Below, piece by piece: positions 51,541-60,425 of a DNA stretch of 64,000 nt. The DNA comes from Rhodoferax sp. Lineage in GTDB: Bacteria > Pseudomonadota > Gammaproteobacteria > Burkholderiales > Burkholderiaceae_C. Within the stretch, counting starts at the first letter, position 1; each line of letters opens with the position of its first letter. Under the pieces are notes generated by a model. The model saw only the letters and a list, made by a program, of their open reading frames with translations, did no database searches and was not told the DNA's origin. Where the stretch lies: positions 62,001-126,000 of the forward strand of contig NZ_JANXMU010000073.1 of the NCBI RefSeq assembly GCF_025354435.1, read 5' to 3'. The position numbers and the translations under genes are program-made.

Positions 51541-53778
51541 TCATGCGCGGAACCGCACCAGCCGCAGGCCATTGGCGACCACCAGCAAACTGGCCCCCAC
51601 GTCGGCAAACACGGCCATCCACATGGTTCCCGAGCCCATCAACGTGAGCACCAGAAACACCGCCTTGATGCCCAGGGCGAGAACGATGTTTTGCACCAGC
51701 AGCGTGTGGGTGGCGCGCGACAGGCGGATGAAGCGGGGGAGTTTGCGCAGGTCGTCGTCCATCAGGGCCACGTCGGCGGTCTCAATCGCGGTGCCGCTGC
51801 CCGCTGCGCCCATGGCGAAGCCGATGTCGGCGCGGGCCAGGGCGGGAGCGTCGTTGATGCCGTCGCCGACCATGCCCACGGCTCCATCGGGGCCGATCTT
51901 GCCCTCGATGAACTTCAGCTTGTCTTCGGGCAGCAGGTCGCCATGGGCCTCGGTGATGCCGACCTGGGTGGCAATCGCCTGGGCGGTGTGGGGGTTGTCT
52001 CCCGTGAGCATCACGGTCTGGATGCCTAGTGCGTGGAGTTCCTGGATGGCCTGGCGGCTGCTGTCTTTGACGGTATCGGCTACGGCGAACAGGGCGATGA
52101 CCTGCTTGTCGTGGGCCAGCAGCACCACGGTTTTGCCCTGGGTTTCCAGGGCGGCCAGACGGGCCTCCAGCGCGTCGGAGCACAGGCCTTGCTCGTGGAT
52201 GAGGCGGTGGTTGCCCAGCAGGTAGCGCTGGCCGTGGATGTCGCCTTGCGTGCCGCGGCCCGGCAGGGCTTCAAAGTTGGCCACCTCGCGCAGAGCGATG
52301 CCGTCGCGCTGCGCGGCATCGGCCACGGCGCGGGACACGGGGTGGTCGGAGCGGCTGGCCAAGCTGGCGGCCAGGCTGCGGGCCTCGGTGTCCGCACTGC
52401 CGTCCAGCACGGCAAAGTCGGTTTGCACGGGTTTGCCGTGGGTCAGGGTGCCGGTTTTGTCCAGCGCCAGCCAGCGCAGCTTGCGGCCCTGCTCCAGGAA
52501 CACACCGCCTTTGACCAGCAGCCCCAGGCGTGCCGCTGCGGCCAGGCCACTGACGATGGTGACCGGGGTGGAAATCACCAGTGCGCAGGGGCAGGCAATC
52601 ACCAGCAGCACCAGGGCCTTGTAGACCCAGGCAAACCAGTCGCCGCCTGCCAGCAGCGGCGGCAGCACGGCCACCAGCACGGCGAGTACGAAGACCACAG
52701 GGGTGTAGATCTTGGCAAACTGGTCCACAAAGCGCTGCGTGGGCGCGCGCGCACCCTGGGCGGCTTCCACAGCGTGGATGATGCGGGCCAGCGTGCTGTC
52801 GCCCGCCAACGCGCTCACCTGGTACTCGAACGAACCGGCGGCGTTGACCGTGCCCGCAAACACGCTGTCGCCCACGGTCTTTTCGACCGGCAGGCTTTCG
52901 CCGGTGATGGCGGCCTGGTCGATGGTGGAGCGGCCGCTGGTGATGCTGCCGTCCAGCGCCAGACGTTCGCCGGGCTGGATGCGCACGCGAGCCTGCAGGG
53001 GGACGGCTTTGGCCTCGACGGCCAGCCAGCTGCCATCGGCCTGCTGCACGGTGGCGCGCTCGGGGGCCAGTTGCAGCAGGCCCTGGATGGCGTTGCGGGC
53101 GCGGTCCAGCGACAGGGCCTCGATGCGCTCGGCCAGGGTGAACAGCACCATCACCATGGCCGCTTCGGGCCACTGGCCCAGCAGCAGCGCGCCGGTGACG
53201 GCAATGCTCATCAGCGCGTTGATGTTTAGGTTGCGGTTGCGCAGCGCGACCCAGCCTTTTTTGTAGGTGGTCAGGCCGCAGGTGGCGATGGCCATCAGGG
53301 CCAGCAGGGCGGGCACCCAGGAAGGCAGGGCGGCAAAGTGCGCGGCTTCGGACGCAACTGCGGCCACCCCGGCCAGAATCAGCGGCGACCAGGGTTTGGC
53401 GGGCTCCGGCGTGGGCGGCGTGCTGCCCTGGGCCAGTTCGGGCGTGTAGCCCAGCGAACGCACGGCGGCCAGGATGGGCTCGATCGCCTCAGGGGCGTGG
53501 GTGACGGTCAGCACGCGCTGCATCAGGTTAAATTCCAGCCTGGCCACTCCGGCCATGCCGCCCAGCTTGCCGCGCAGCAAGGCTTCTTCGGTAGGGCAAT
53601 CCATTTGCAGGATGCGGATGGGGGTGAGCACATCGCCGCTGCTGCTGTTGGCCGGTGCGTGGAGCGGGGCCAGCACGGGCTCGGCGTGACTGCCGCAACA
53701 GGCTACATCGCTATGTTCTTGGCCATGCTCATGGCCATGGTCGTGCGAATGTTCGTGGTGGTGGGTATGGTCGGACAT
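51541..53778 (-). CDS. cadA: Zn2+/Cd2+/Pb2+-exporting P1B-type ATPase
   Basis: This is a 745-residue heavy-metal pump of the inner membrane. A His-rich N-terminus (MSDHTHHHEHSHDHGHEHG) precedes a heavy-metal-associated domain with the ZntA-type DCPTEE. Later come the TGES-equivalent AITGESLPVEK, the intramembrane metal motif CPC in VIACPCALVIS, the phosphorylated Asp in DKTGTLTHG, HP in SRSDHPVSRAV, and the hinge MVGDGINDAPALA. CPC with DCPTEE points to Zn/Cd/Pb rather than Cu. It is divergent from a CadR-type regulator, whose operator overlaps its promoter. The start MSDHTHH is used. Confidence 0.94.
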   Translation of the reverse strand: MSDHTHHHEHSHDHGHEHGQEHSDVACCGSHAEPVLAPLHAPANSSSGDVLTPIRILQMDCPTEEALLRGKLGGMAGVARLEFNLMQRVLTVTHAPEAIEPILAAVRSLGYTPELAQGSTPPTPEPAKPWSPLILAGVAAVASEAAHFAALPSWVPALLALMAIATCGLTTYKKGWVALRNRNLNINALMSIAVTGALLLGQWPEAAMVMVLFTLAERIEALSLDRARNAIQGLLQLAPERATVQQADGSWLAVEAKAVPLQARVRIQPGERLALDGSITSGRSTIDQAAITGESLPVEKTVGDSVFAGTVNAAGSFEYQVSALAGDSTLARIIHAVEAAQGARAPTQRFVDQFAKIYTPVVFVLAVLVAVLPPLLAGGDWFAWVYKALVLLVIACPCALVISTPVTIVSGLAAAARLGLLVKGGVFLEQGRKLRWLALDKTGTLTHGKPVQTDFAVLDGSADTEARSLAASLASRSDHPVSRAVADAAQRDGIALREVANFEALPGRGTQGDIHGQRYLLGNHRLIHEQGLCSDALEARLAALETQGKTVVLLAHDKQVIALFAVADTVKDSSRQAIQELHALGIQTVMLTGDNPHTAQAIATQVGITEAHGDLLPEDKLKFIEGKIGPDGAVGMVGDGINDAPALARADIGFAMGAAGSGTAIETADVALMDDDLRKLPRFIRLSRATHTLLVQNIVLALGIKAVFLVLTLMGSGTMWMAVFADVGASLLVVANGLRLVRFRA

Positions 53779-53804
53779 AGGGCTTTCTGGATGCAGGTTG
53801 TGCC

Positions 53805-53836
53805 CATTAAGCAACCTGAAGCTACTATAGAGTCAA
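53805..53836 (-). promoter_or_regulatory. MerR-type (CadR/PbrR) promoter and operator for the metal ATPase
   Basis: Reading on the minus strand, TTGACT (-35) is followed by a 20-bp spacer containing the dyad CTCTATAGTAGCTTCAGG, then TTAATG (-10). An overlong 20-bp spacer with a dyad is the hallmark of promoters untwisted by MerR-family activators, and the sequence resembles known CadR/PbrR sites. It faces the P-type ATPase gene. Confidence 0.8.
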
Positions 53837-53857
53837 CTGCTATTTGGGGAAGACCTT

Positions 53858-54289
53858 ATGAAGATTGGCGAATTGGCGCAGGTGGCCCAGTGCACGGTAG
53901 AGACGGTGCGCTACTACGAAAAAGAGGGTTTGCTGGCCGCGCCCGCGCGCACGGCGGGCAACTTCCGGGTGTACGGCCCGGCGCATGTGGAGCGACTGCG
54001 GCTGATCCGCAATTGCCGGGCGCTGGACATGAGCCATGCAGAAATCCATTCCCTGCTGGCGCTGGCCGATGGGCCCGCAGACGATTGCCGTGCGGTCAAC
54101 GCGGTGTTTGACCAGCACATCGCCCATGTGGATGAGCGGATTCGGGAGCTGGCGCAGTTGAAGTTGCAGCTGGCCGCCCTGCGCGAGCGCTGCGGCTCGG
54201 AGCAGGCGGTGGATGCCTGCGGTATTTTGCAAGGCTTGGCGGCGATGGATCTAGCCGCCTCACCCGCGCGGCACACCCATTTAGGATAA
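53858..54289 (+). CDS. cadR: CadR/PbrR-type MerR regulator
   Basis: This is a 143-residue Cd2+/Pb2+-responsive activator. The winged helix (MKIGELAQVAQCTVETVRYYEKEGLL, GNFRVYGPAHVERL) is followed by the dimerisation helix and metal site. Cys77, Cys112 and Cys121 match the cysteines used by CadR-type sensors, and HTH near the C-terminus (ARHTHLG) may add ligands. It is divergent from the metal ATPase it should control and is followed two bases later by the DMT transporter gene, probably in one operon. Confidence 0.93.
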   Translation: MKIGELAQVAQCTVETVRYYEKEGLLAAPARTAGNFRVYGPAHVERLRLIRNCRALDMSHAEIHSLLALADGPADDCRAVNAVFDQHIAHVDERIRELAQLKLQLAALRERCGSEQAVDACGILQGLAAMDLAASPARHTHLG

Positions 54290-54291
54290 GC

Positions 54292-55341
54292 ATGAACGCC
54301 CTACACCGCGCAGCCCTGCCTGCCTTGGGCGCGGCCCTATTGTTCGGGGCCAGCACGCCGCTGGCCAAGCAGTTGGTGGGCGGGGGCTTGTCGCCGTTTT
54401 TGCTGGCGGGATTGCTGTACCTGGGCAGCGGTGGCGGGCTGCTTCTGCTGCGGCTGCTGCGCGACCGGGGCTGGCGGCCCGCAGACTTGCCACGCGCGGA
54501 ATGGCCGTGGATGGCCGGTGCCATTGTGTTTGGCGGGGTGCTGGGGCCGCTGCTGTTGATGCTGGGGCTGGCGCACACCACGGCGGCGAGTGCGTCGCTG
54601 CTGCTGAATTTTGAGTCGGTGCTGACGGCGGTGTTGGCCTGGCTGGTGTTCCGCGAAAATGCCGACCGCCGCATCGTGCTGGGCATGCTGCTGATCGTGG
54701 CGGGCGGGGCCGTGCTGGCGTGGTCGGGCCGCAGCGCGGCGGTACTGGGATGGGGGCCGCTGGCGCTGCTGGGCGCCTGCCTGGCCTGGGCCATCGACAC
54801 CAACCTGACCCGCAAAGTATCCGCCTCGGACGCGGTGTGGGTGGCCGGCTGCAAGGGGCTGGTGGCCGGAGCGGTCAACACCGGGCTGGGCTGGGCGCTG
54901 GGCGCGGCGTGGCCCAGCGGCGCAGTGCTGGCCTCGGCCCTGGGAATTGGCTTTGTGGGCTACGGGCTGAGCTTGGTGCTATTTGTGCTGGCCCTGCGCG
55001 GGTTGGGCGCGGCCCGCACCGGGGCGTATTTCTCGGTCGCACCGTTTGTGGGTGCGGCAATAGCGGTGCTAGTGTTTGGCGAGCCTACGACCGGGGCGTT
55101 TTGGATGGCTGCGGCCCTGATGGCGGCGGGCGTGTGGCTACACCTGACCGAGCACCACGCGCATGCGCACACCCATGTAGCGTTAGAGCATGCACACCGC
55201 CACAAGCACGACGGACACCACCAGCATGCGCACGACTTTGCGTGGGATGGCGTAGAGCCACACACCCATCCGCATCCGCATGTGCCGTTACAGCACAGCC
55301 ACGCGCACTTTCCAGACATCCATCACCGCCATGGGCACTGA
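54292..55341 (+). CDS. EamA/DMT transporter with histidine-rich C-terminal tail
   Basis: This is a 349-residue membrane protein. The first 285 residues form ten spans in two EamA repeats, with GAALLFGASTPLAKQLV at the start and LLNFESVLTAVLAWLVF at the end of the first repeat. The last 65 residues are cytoplasmic or periplasmic and extremely rich in His (HHAHAHTH, HRHKHDGHHQHAH, HTHPHPH), a likely metal-binding tail. It follows the CadR-type gene directly and so sits in the Zn/Cd/Pb locus, which suggests metal export or buffering although EamA members more often move metabolites. Confidence 0.88.
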   Translation: MNALHRAALPALGAALLFGASTPLAKQLVGGGLSPFLLAGLLYLGSGGGLLLLRLLRDRGWRPADLPRAEWPWMAGAIVFGGVLGPLLLMLGLAHTTAASASLLLNFESVLTAVLAWLVFRENADRRIVLGMLLIVAGGAVLAWSGRSAAVLGWGPLALLGACLAWAIDTNLTRKVSASDAVWVAGCKGLVAGAVNTGLGWALGAAWPSGAVLASALGIGFVGYGLSLVLFVLALRGLGAARTGAYFSVAPFVGAAIAVLVFGEPTTGAFWMAAALMAAGVWLHLTEHHAHAHTHVALEHAHRHKHDGHHQHAHDFAWDGVEPHTHPHPHVPLQHSHAHFPDIHHRHGH

Positions 55342-55361
55342 GCGCTTCGCGGTGTAGAAAT

Positions 55362-55423
55362 TTATAGAAAAGTGCCTCTTGTGTATATTCAATATGCACA
55401 AGTAGCTACTAAAAAAGTAGCAG
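55362..55423 (+). repeat. Family 1 palindromic repeat after the DMT transporter gene
   Basis: ATAGAAAAGTGCCTCTTGTG, then ATGCACAAGTAGCTACTAAA and AAAGTAGC, shares the ACAAGTAGCTACT arm with copies at 16229 and 37160. The inner arms CTTGTGTATA and TATGCACAAG are near-inverse. An intrinsic terminator follows immediately. Confidence 0.6.
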
Positions 55424-55427
55424 AATA

Positions 55428-55451
55428 AAAAAGGAGGCAAGCCTCCTTTTT
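55428..55451. terminator. Bidirectional terminator between the DMT gene and the convergent small gene
   Basis: AAAAAGGAGGC-AA-GCCTCCTTTTT is a perfect 11-bp stem with symmetric A/T tracts. It sits 16 bp beyond the stop of the minus-strand small gene and can serve both strands. Confidence 0.88.
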
Positions 55452-55467
55452 GGTGGGTGTGCGCTTA

Positions 55468-55728
55468 TTACCGGTTTGCCATTTCGTGGCGGTCGGCGGC
55501 GGCGAACAGGTCAGCGGCAAAGCCACGGTCGCTGTCGGCGTAGGCTTCGGCCATCTTGCGCACTTGTTCGGCTTCTTCAAACACTGTCAGGGCGCGGGGC
55601 TCGGCGGTTTTGAACAGCGTGGCAGACAGGGCGGCGACCAGGTGGCCAGCGGCGGTGAAAAGTTCTTGCAGAGCAGAACTGACAGGGGCATTGTTGGCGC
55701 GGGTCAGTTGCAGGGTATTGGTGGACAT
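55468..55728 (-). CDS. Small helical protein of unknown function
   Basis: This is an 86-residue soluble protein, Ala-rich and predicted all-helical, beginning MSTNTLQLTRANNAPVSSAL and ending with an acidic helix (MAEAYADSDRGFAADLFAAADRH). A strong AGGAG lies just upstream of the ATG. No family is recognised. It has a well-formed promoter containing two perfect palindromes and is followed by a strong terminator, so it appears to be a tightly controlled monocistronic gene between the metal and glycerol loci. Confidence 0.7.
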   Translation of the reverse strand: MSTNTLQLTRANNAPVSSALQELFTAAGHLVAALSATLFKTAEPRALTVFEEAEQVRKMAEAYADSDRGFAADLFAAADRHEMANR

Positions 55729-55764
55729 GGTGTTTACTCCTAGACATCGGGTTGACGTTGGAGT

Positions 55765-55817
55765 GAATTATAGGGTTAACCCTAGTCATGCGCCAGCACA
55801 ATTTTAGGGTTAACCCT
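55765..55817 (-). promoter_or_regulatory. Promoter with two perfect AGGGTTAACCCT palindromes
   Basis: The 12-bp palindrome AGGGTTAACCCT occurs at 55772-55783 and again at 55806-55817, 34 bp apart centre to centre. On the minus strand the first copy runs directly into TATAAT, a consensus -10 box, about 37 bp before the small gene's start, so it occupies the promoter spacer. The second lies just upstream of the expected -35. This is the layout of a paired repressor or regulator site. The regulator is unknown. Confidence 0.65.
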
Positions 55818-55848
55818 CTATTGTCTTTTCTGCCGGCGAATTTAGTGG

Positions 55849-57342
<1,494 letters not shown>

Positions 57343-57349
57343 GGTAGAT

Positions 57350-58117
57350 CTAGTGGCTTGCAATATGGTTACGTACCTGGGCATCACGCAGCAGGGCGGG
57401 GAAGGGGTCGGGTACCGGGCCGTCGGTGAACAGGCGGTCAATTTGCGACAGGCGGGCCACTTCAACCATGGCGGGGCGGTTGAACTTGCTGCTGTCGGCC
57501 GCCACCCAGACCTCGCGGGCCTGCCGGATGATGGCCTGCGACACCTTGACTTCACGGTAGTCAAAGTCGCGCAGCGTGCCGTCGGTTTCTATGGCCGAAA
57601 TGCCAATCAGCGCAATATCCACCTTGAATTGGCATATGAAATCGATAGCAGCCTCGCCGACCACGCCGCGGTCTCGGCCGCGCACCACGCCGCCAGCAAT
57701 GATGACTTCGCATTCCGGGTTGGCGCTGAGGATCGTGGCCACGTTCAGGTTGTTGGTGATGACGCGCAGGCCCTTGTGCTGCATCAGAGCCTTGGCAATG
57801 GCCTCGGTGGTGGTGCCGATGTTGAGGATCAGCGAGCAGCCATTGGGTACCTCGGCCGCCACCGCGCGGGCGATGCGGGCCTTGCCGTCGGCGTGCAGGT
57901 TTTCGCGTTGCGGGTGGGCAATGTTTTCGATGGTCGAGCTGGGTACGCGCACGCCGCCGTGAAAACGGGTGAGCAGGCCGTCGTCGGCCATGCGCTGCAC
58001 GTCGCGGCGCACGGTTTGCAGGGTCACACCCAGCGTATCAGCTAGTTGGTCCACGGTGACGGAGCCTTGGCCTTGCACGGCTTGCAGCAGCAGTAGTTGT
58101 CTTGGGTTGGGGTTCAC
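57350..58117 (-). CDS. glpR: Glycerol-3-phosphate regulon repressor (DeoR family)
   Basis: This is a 255-residue DeoR-type repressor. The N-terminal helix-turn-helix is [39 protein letters not shown]. The sugar-isomerase-like sensor domain begins near residue 75 and includes [16 protein letters not shown]. The GTG at 58117 gives the family-typical start VNPNPRQ; the longer frame begins in AT-rich upstream DNA. It lies between glpK and the divergent glpSTPQUV operon and should repress both until glycerol 3-phosphate binds. Confidence 0.92.
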   Translation of the reverse strand: MNPNPRQLLLLQAVQGQGSVTVDQLADTLGVTLQTVRRDVQRMADDGLLTRFHGGVRVPSSTIENIAHPQRENLHADGKARIARAVAAEVPNGCSLILNIGTTTEAIAKALMQHKGLRVITNNLNVATILSANPECEVIIAGGVVRGRDRGVVGEAAIDFICQFKVDIALIGISAIETDGTLRDFDYREVKVSQAIIRQAREVWVAADSSKFNRPAMVEVARLSQIDRLFTDGPVPDPFPALLRDAQVRNHIASH

Positions 58118-58124
58118 AAATGTT

Positions 58125-58220
58125 TGTTTTTTCGTAAATGTCGTAGTGGCGACTTTAAAACGAAAGACAAAGAACTTATTAAGGGTAAATCCTAGGAAAA
58201 AAGAAACGCAAACGAACAAT
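58125..58220. promoter_or_regulatory. AT-rich divergent glp control region with repeated ACGAA motifs
   Basis: Between glpR and glpS the base composition drops sharply. At least three related motifs are seen: TTTTCGTAAATGTCG, AAAACGAAAGAC and CAAACGAACAATAA. Repeated ACGAA/TTCGT half-sites resemble DeoR-family (GlpR) operators. The exact operator boundaries and promoters were not resolved. Confidence 0.45.
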
Positions 58221-58266
58221 AATTATCAAATTCGAAGATTTGGGTAAATTTAAGTAAAGAAACTCG

Positions 58267-59355
58267 ATGCAGTTAAGCTTGAAAAATGTCAGCAAAAAGG
58301 TGGGGGCGCAAACGTGGCTGTACGAGATGGGTATTGCCCCCCAACCTGGCGCGGTCACCGTGCTGCTGGGTGCCACCCAGGCGGGTAAAACCAGCCTGAT
58401 GCGCATCATGGCGGGCTTGGATGTGCCGACCCATGGCCGGGTCAAGGTGGACAGCGTGGACGTAACTGGCCAGTCGGTGCGCGAGCGCAATGTGGCCATG
58501 GTCTACCAGCAGTTCATCAACTACCCATCACTCAAGGTGCGCGACAACATTGCCTCGCCACTCAAGCTGCGCGGTGAAAAAAACATGGACCAGCGCGTTC
58601 GTGCCCTGGCCGAAAAGCTGCACATTGAGATGTTTCTGGACCGCTATCCGGCAGAGCTGTCAGGCGGACAACAGCAGCGCGTGGCCCTGGCCCGTGCGCT
58701 GGCCAAAGCCGCGCCACTGATGCTGCTGGACGAGCCGCTGGTCAACCTGGATTACAAGCTGCGCGAGGAACTGCGCGACGAGCTGAGTTCGCTGTTTGCT
58801 GCCGGGGAATCCACCGTGGTCTACGCCACCACCGAGCCGGGCGAAGCCTTGCTGCTGGGCGGCTACACCGCGGTAATGGATGCCGGTGAGTTGTTGCAGT
58901 ACGGCCCTACCGCCGAGGTGTTTCACCAGCCCAAGTCGCTGCGTGTGGCCCGGGCATTCAGCGACCCGCCGATGAACCTGATTGCCGCACACACCGCCTC
59001 GGGTGGGGTGCAGTTACAGGCTGGCCCGCTGCTGGCGCTGGCTTTGCTGCCGACCACCCCGGGAGGCCTGTTGACCGTGGGTTTGCGCGCCAGTGCGCTG
59101 CGGGTGCACGCCCGTCCTGGCGACGTGGCGTTGACCGGGCATGTCGAGCTGGCCGAGATATCGGGCTCCGACACCTTTGTGCACGTCTCCACGCCTATCG
59201 GTGAGCTGGTGGCACAGCTCACGGGCGTGCATTATTTTGATTTGGGCACGGCTTTGACTTTGTACTTCCATGCCACCCAGGCCTACGTGTTTGATGCCCA
59301 GGGCGCTTTGCTGCTGGCCCCTGTACGCCACGTGAAAGTAGGGGGACCCATCTAA
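58267..59355 (+). CDS. glpS: Glycerol ABC transporter ATP-binding protein GlpS
   Basis: This is the first ATPase of a GlpSTPQUV-type glycerol importer (362 residues). The Walker A is atypical, GATQAGKTS rather than GxxGxGKS/T; the signature LSGGQQQRVALARAL and Walker B LMLLDEPLVNLD are normal. The H-loop His is replaced: VVYATTEPGEALLLGG where THD would be expected. A TOBE-like C-terminal region follows from about residue 235. It heads the operon, divergent from glpR. Together with GlpT it should form an asymmetric heterodimer. Confidence 0.9.
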   Translation: MQLSLKNVSKKVGAQTWLYEMGIAPQPGAVTVLLGATQAGKTSLMRIMAGLDVPTHGRVKVDSVDVTGQSVRERNVAMVYQQFINYPSLKVRDNIASPLKLRGEKNMDQRVRALAEKLHIEMFLDRYPAELSGGQQQRVALARALAKAAPLMLLDEPLVNLDYKLREELRDELSSLFAAGESTVVYATTEPGEALLLGGYTAVMDAGELLQYGPTAEVFHQPKSLRVARAFSDPPMNLIAAHTASGGVQLQAGPLLALALLPTTPGGLLTVGLRASALRVHARPGDVALTGHVELAEISGSDTFVHVSTPIGELVAQLTGVHYFDLGTALTLYFHATQAYVFDAQGALLLAPVRHVKVGGPI

Positions 59356-60425
59356 TGGCCCGCATTGAATTGGATCTGGCGCACGCTTACCGCGCCAACC
59401 CCACGCAAGACAGCGACTACGCGCTGCTGCCACTGAAGATGACATTCAACGACGGTGGTGCCTATGCCTTGCTGGGCCCATCGGGCTGTGGCAAAACCAC
59501 GATGCTGAACATCATGTCCGGCCTGCTGGCCCCGTCGCAAGGGACGGTTTTATTTGATGGCAAAGATGTGACCCGCGCCTCCCCGCAAGAGCGCAATATT
59601 GCCCAGGTGTTCCAGTTTCCGGTGGTCTACGACACCATGACGGTGGCCGAAAACCTGGCTTTCCCGCTGCGCAACCGCAAAGTGCCGCAGGCGCAGATCG
59701 ACAAGCGTGTGGGCGAGATTGCCGAGATGCTGGAGATGAGCGGCCAGTTAAACCAGCGCGCGGCAAATTTGGCGGCCGATGCCAAGCAGAAAATTTCGCT
59801 CGGCCGTGGCCTGGTGCGGCCAGACGTATCGGCCGTGCTGTTTGACGAGCCGCTGACCGTCATTGATCCGCACCTGAAATGGCAGCTGCGCCGCAAGCTC
59901 AAGCAGATCCACCGTGAACTCAAGCTCACACTGATCTACGTAACGCACGACCAGGTGGAGGCGCTGACCTTTGCCGAGCAGGTGGTGGTGATGACGCGCG
60001 GCCGTGCTGTGCAAGTGGGCTCTGCCGATGCGCTGTTCGAGCGGCCCGGCCACACGTTTGTCGGCAACTTCATTGGCTCGCCCGGCATGAACTTTTTACC
60101 CGCCCAGGCTGCCTCGGGCCATTTGCGGGTGGCGGGCGCGCAATGGGTACTGCCTCGCGCTTTGCCCGATGGGGCGCTCAAATTGGGTGTCCGGCCCGAA
60201 TACGTCATGTTGGCACAGCCCGCCGCCCCTGGCGCGCTGCTGTGCACCGTATCCAAGATCCAGGACGTGGGCACCCACGTGATGTTGACGGCCACCGTGG
60301 ATGGCCAGGCGCTCAAAGCCCGGCTCAGCCCAGAAGTCCAACTGCCCGCCGTGGGCGAAGTTGTCTGGCTGCAGGTACTCGGTGAGCACACCTGCTTCTA
60401 CCAAAATGAGGAAATCGTCGCATGA
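59355..60425 (+). CDS. glpT: Glycerol ABC transporter ATP-binding protein GlpT
   Basis: This is the second ATPase of the importer (356 residues). Walker A GPSGCGKTT, Walker B VLFDEPLTVID and H-loop YVTHDQVEAL are canonical, but the signature LSGGQ is replaced by AADAKQKISLGRGL. This complements GlpS, whose signature is intact. The start codon abuts the glpS stop (TAATG) and the end overlaps glpP by four bases, as expected for a stoichiometric complex. It is unrelated to the MFS glycerol-3-phosphate carrier of the same name. Confidence 0.9.
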   Translation: MARIELDLAHAYRANPTQDSDYALLPLKMTFNDGGAYALLGPSGCGKTTMLNIMSGLLAPSQGTVLFDGKDVTRASPQERNIAQVFQFPVVYDTMTVAENLAFPLRNRKVPQAQIDKRVGEIAEMLEMSGQLNQRAANLAADAKQKISLGRGLVRPDVSAVLFDEPLTVIDPHLKWQLRRKLKQIHRELKLTLIYVTHDQVEALTFAEQVVVMTRGRAVQVGSADALFERPGHTFVGNFIGSPGMNFLPAQAASGHLRVAGAQWVLPRALPDGALKLGVRPEYVMLAQPAAPGALLCTVSKIQDVGTHVMLTATVDGQALKARLSPEVQLPAVGEVVWLQVLGEHTCFYQNEEIVA

